A DNA stretch of 42,492 nucleotides from an uncultured Collinsella sp. (GTDB lineage: Bacteria > Actinomycetota > Coriobacteriia > Coriobacteriales > Coriobacteriaceae). The notes below the pieces were generated by a model, which was given only the letters and a program-made list of their open reading frames with translations, did not search any database and was not told where the DNA came from. This document shows positions 40,732 through 42,492 of this stretch, piece by piece. The translations under genes and the position numbers were made by a program. Where the stretch lies: contig CABRFZ010000019.1 in assembly GCA_902470365.1 (NCBI GenBank), positions 1 to 42,492 on the forward strand, read 5' to 3'. The stretch's first letter is position 1; each line of letters opens with the position of its first letter.

Positions 40732-42132
40732 CTAATCAACCACGTGGGTCGTGGCGACCTGTTTGAGCCAGGCCGCCGACTTCTTAAGACGGCGCTTATA
40801 GCCATCCATCAGATCGACCTCGACAAAGCCATAGCGATTCTTAAAGGCATTGGCCCAAGACCAGTTATCGATGACGGCCCAATAATGGTATCCGCGGCAC
40901 TTGGCGCCCTCGTCGATGGCCTTGGCCACCCACTCCAGGTGCTGACGTACAAAGTCGACGCGGTAGTCATCCTGGATGGTTCCTTCGGCGTCACGGTTCT
41001 TGTATTCGTCCATGATGCCGATGCCGTTCTCGGAAACGAACCACTCAAGATCGGGGTAGTTCTTAGCGCAGTCCATGCCAAAGTCGTAGAGGCCCTGCGG
41101 GTAGATCTCCCAGCCGCGGCTCTCGTTCATAACGGCGTCGGGCCATACGTACTCGTCGGCAAAGTGCGGCAGGCCGTACTGGTCGACCTTGCTCGCCGGC
41201 GCCTGAACACGCGTGGGGTGGTAGTAGTTGCAGCCTAGCCAGTCGACAACACCCTGCTTGAGGATCTCTTGGTCGCCGGCGCGGAACGGGAGCTTAACGC
41301 CGCCCTCGGCCAGGCTGTCGAGCACGTCGGCAGGAAGCTCGCCCTTGGTGATGAGGTCGAGCCACCAGCGGTTGTTGATGCCGCTGGTCATGCGCACGGC
41401 CTCGAGGTCCGCCTCGCTGGGGTTCTCCTTGGTGTAGACCGGGGTAAAGCAGTTGATCATGCCGATCTTGGCATCGGCGCGAATAGCGCCCTCGTCATAG
41501 GCGCGACGATAGTTGGCCACGGCCAGCGCGTGCGCCAGCGAGATGTGATACTGCACGGTGCGGGCGCGGTTGAAGTCGTGGAGCTGCGGGAACCACACGC
41601 CCTCCTGATAGCGCTGCTCGGGCTCGACGATGGGCTCGTTAAAGGTGAACCAGTACTTAATCTCCTGGCCAAACTCGTGGAAGGCGACGTCGGCGTAATG
41701 TGCGTAAGCCTCGACAACCTCACGGCTCTCCCAGCCGCCACGGTTAAAGAGGTAGGTGGGCATGTCAAAGTGGTACAAGTTGACAAACGGCTCCAAGCCG
41801 GCTTCGCGAGAGGCGCGGAACAACTCGTGATACCACGCGGCACCTTCCTCGTTGAGGTTGCCGTCGGCATCGAGCAGACGGCTCCACTGGATGGAAGTGC
41901 GATAGGTATCCAGACCCAAGTCCTTCAAAATGCGAAGGTCTTCCTGGTACTTGGCCATAAAGTCATTGCCGGCGTAAGAGCCAACGCGGTTGTAGAACGA
42001 ACCCAGATCCTGGATGGACCAGGTGTCCCACAGGTTCTCGAGCTTGCCGCCCTGGTTCCACTGACCCTCAGTCTGCGGGCCGGACATAGCAGCGCCAAAG
42101 AAGAAGTCGTTGGGCAGCTGATACTGTGCCAT
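40732..42132 (-). CDS. bglA: GH1 6-phospho-beta-glucosidase
   Basis: A 466-residue family 1 glycosidase. The acid/base Glu166 is in WFTFNEPIVE and the nucleophile Glu368 in FVSENGIGIMD. N-terminal LPNDFFFGAAMSGPQTEG and YRTSIQWSRLL are family marks. The C-terminal YGFVEVDLMDGYKRRLKKSA fits the phosphate-binding loop of 6-phospho enzymes. It would split the phosphorylated disaccharide brought in by the PTS genes downstream into glucose-6-phosphate and an aglycone or glucose. ATG 42132 has CGAGGA five bases upstream. Confidence 0.93.
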   Translation of the reverse strand: MAQYQLPNDFFFGAAMSGPQTEGQWNQGGKLENLWDTWSIQDLGSFYNRVGSYAGNDFMAKYQEDLRILKDLGLDTYRTSIQWSRLLDADGNLNEEGAAWYHELFRASREAGLEPFVNLYHFDMPTYLFNRGGWESREVVEAYAHYADVAFHEFGQEIKYWFTFNEPIVEPEQRYQEGVWFPQLHDFNRARTVQYHISLAHALAVANYRRAYDEGAIRADAKIGMINCFTPVYTKENPSEADLEAVRMTSGINNRWWLDLITKGELPADVLDSLAEGGVKLPFRAGDQEILKQGVVDWLGCNYYHPTRVQAPASKVDQYGLPHFADEYVWPDAVMNESRGWEIYPQGLYDFGMDCAKNYPDLEWFVSENGIGIMDEYKNRDAEGTIQDDYRVDFVRQHLEWVAKAIDEGAKCRGYHYWAVIDNWSWANAFKNRYGFVEVDLMDGYKRRLKKSAAWLKQVATTHVVD

Positions 42133-42168
42133 CAAAGTCCTCGCTTTCGTGTTCTAGAGCTTCCGGTT

Positions 42169-42254
42169 GGAGACGGGTTTGCTTTGGCAGGTTATCCGGC
42201 GCGGGCGCGCACCGGCCATACCGATATCCAACCCGCCAAAACAAAACCGTCCCC
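42169..42254. repeat. Large imperfect palindrome in the bglA leader
   Basis: The arms at 42169-42193 and 42230-42254 are near-complementary (GGTTTGCTTTGGCAGGTT versus AACCCGCCAAAACAAAACC). The loop holds a further GC-rich stem. It lies between the probable bglA promoter and the start codon, so it would be transcribed into the leader. One arm is repeated at 38291-38314. Confidence 0.6.
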
Positions 42255-42299
42255 AAACGGTCGATCCTGTTGTGCGGAAGGATTCCGTTCGTTGCTTAA

Positions 42300-42327
42300 A
42301 CTATAGCGTTCTAATTTTAAAAGTAAA
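42300..42327 (-). promoter_or_regulatory. Probable bglA promoter
   Basis: On the minus strand TTTACT (42322-42327) and TATAGT (42300-42305) are 16 bases apart. The start would lie near 42293, giving a leader of about 160 bases. Confidence 0.55.
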
Positions 42328-42364
42328 GCGTCTTTTTCTTTTTTCTTTCTCGAACTTCTTAGAT

Positions 42365-42407
42365 AAAAGTAATATGGATGCCCTGTTGAGGGTTATACTT
42401 ACTTTTT
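42365..42407. promoter_or_regulatory. AAAAGTAA half sites in the divergent control region
   Basis: AAAAGTAA occurs at 42365-42372 and again at 42319-42326, and in reverse as TTACTTTTT at 42399-42407. The pair AAAGTAATAT / ATACTTACTTT forms an imperfect inverted repeat that overlaps the plus-strand promoter. It is a candidate operator for the divergent GntR regulator. Confidence 0.35.
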
Positions 42408-42414
42408 GTATTCA
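42386..42414 (+). promoter_or_regulatory. Probable promoter of the divergent GntR gene
   Basis: TTGAGG (42386-42391) and TATTCA (42409-42414) are 17 bases apart and stand about 22 bases before the ATG at 42437. Confidence 0.5.
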
Positions 42415-42436
42415 TATATGTCGGAAAGGAGGTTCC

Positions 42437-42492
42437 ATGATTCCCAAATACGAGGCGATAGCTGCAGATATTCGTCGAAGTATCGAGGATGG
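42437..42492 (+). CDS. GntR-family regulator, 5' end only
   Basis: The reading frame from ATG 42437 gives MIPKYEAIAADIRRSIEDG, the typical start of a GntR winged helix ('Y..IA..IR..I..G'). AAAGGAGG precedes the ATG. Only 19 codons are in the window. It is divergent from bglA, so it probably controls the beta-glucoside operon. Confidence 0.75.
   Translation, partial: MIPKYEAIAADIRRSIED

Overview
The window reads as chromosomal DNA of an anaerobic, gut-type, high-GC actinobacterium of the class Coriobacteriia, most likely Collinsella or a close relative. This is inferred from the mix of many sugar phosphotransferase (PTS) systems, high GC, an archaeal-style topoisomerase I, lone hypA/hypB genes, the PF12897-type aminotransferase and the dense short palindromic repeats. 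No rRNA, tRNA, CRISPR array, integrase or transposase gene was seen. Nearly every gene lies on the minus strand. Only three are on the plus strand: 25743-26726, 33965-34219 and a partial gene at 42437.

Left part (1-11500), host-glycan region. In minus-strand order it holds a GlcNAc PTS EIICB (nagE), a GntR regulator (nagR type), nagA, a YhcH/NanQ-type sugar anomerase, a GH35 beta-galactosidase (bgaC), a mannose-family PTS (EIIB, EIIC, EIID, then EIIA), a membrane-anchored TPR-like protein, a second close GntR paralogue and the start of an agaS-like isomerase. The bgaC-PTS-agaS order matches the pneumococcal bgaC-gadVWEF-agaS locus, which suggests uptake and cleavage of Gal-beta-1,3-HexNAc disaccharides, with nagA and nagE handling released GlcNAc. 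Palindromes of the form TGGT-N4-ACCA occur before bgaC, nagR and nagE, so the two halves probably share one regulon.

Middle part (11600-25600), housekeeping. It has a one-TM surface protein, then a tight run degV / beta-hydroxyacid dehydrogenase with a His/Cys-rich tail / two-TM protein / HEAT-like protein / isocitrate dehydrogenase. Next come hpf, a solute-binding lipoprotein with a long structured leader, a 217-bp element bounded by perfect 33-bp inverted repeats, a Vsr/DUF559-like protein, comF, and the operon tmk-holB-ricT.

Right part (25600-42492). It has a zinc-ribbon membrane protein flanked by two copies of a palindromic repeat, then the operon tatA-tatC-hypA-hypB-topA, a STAS protein, an aspartate-type aminotransferase, an 84-residue orphan, nhaA, Mn-type pyrophosphatase, a ROK glucokinase, and a beta-glucoside PTS operon (bglA-EIIC-EIIB-EIIA) with a divergent GntR regulator cut by the window end.

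The observations most worth following are the metal-tail oxidoreductase, the 33-bp inverted-repeat element with a third copy 14 kb away, the long promoter-bearing leader between comF and hpf, and the shared operators of the two GntR paralogues. All positions and motifs were read by eye; no database search was run.
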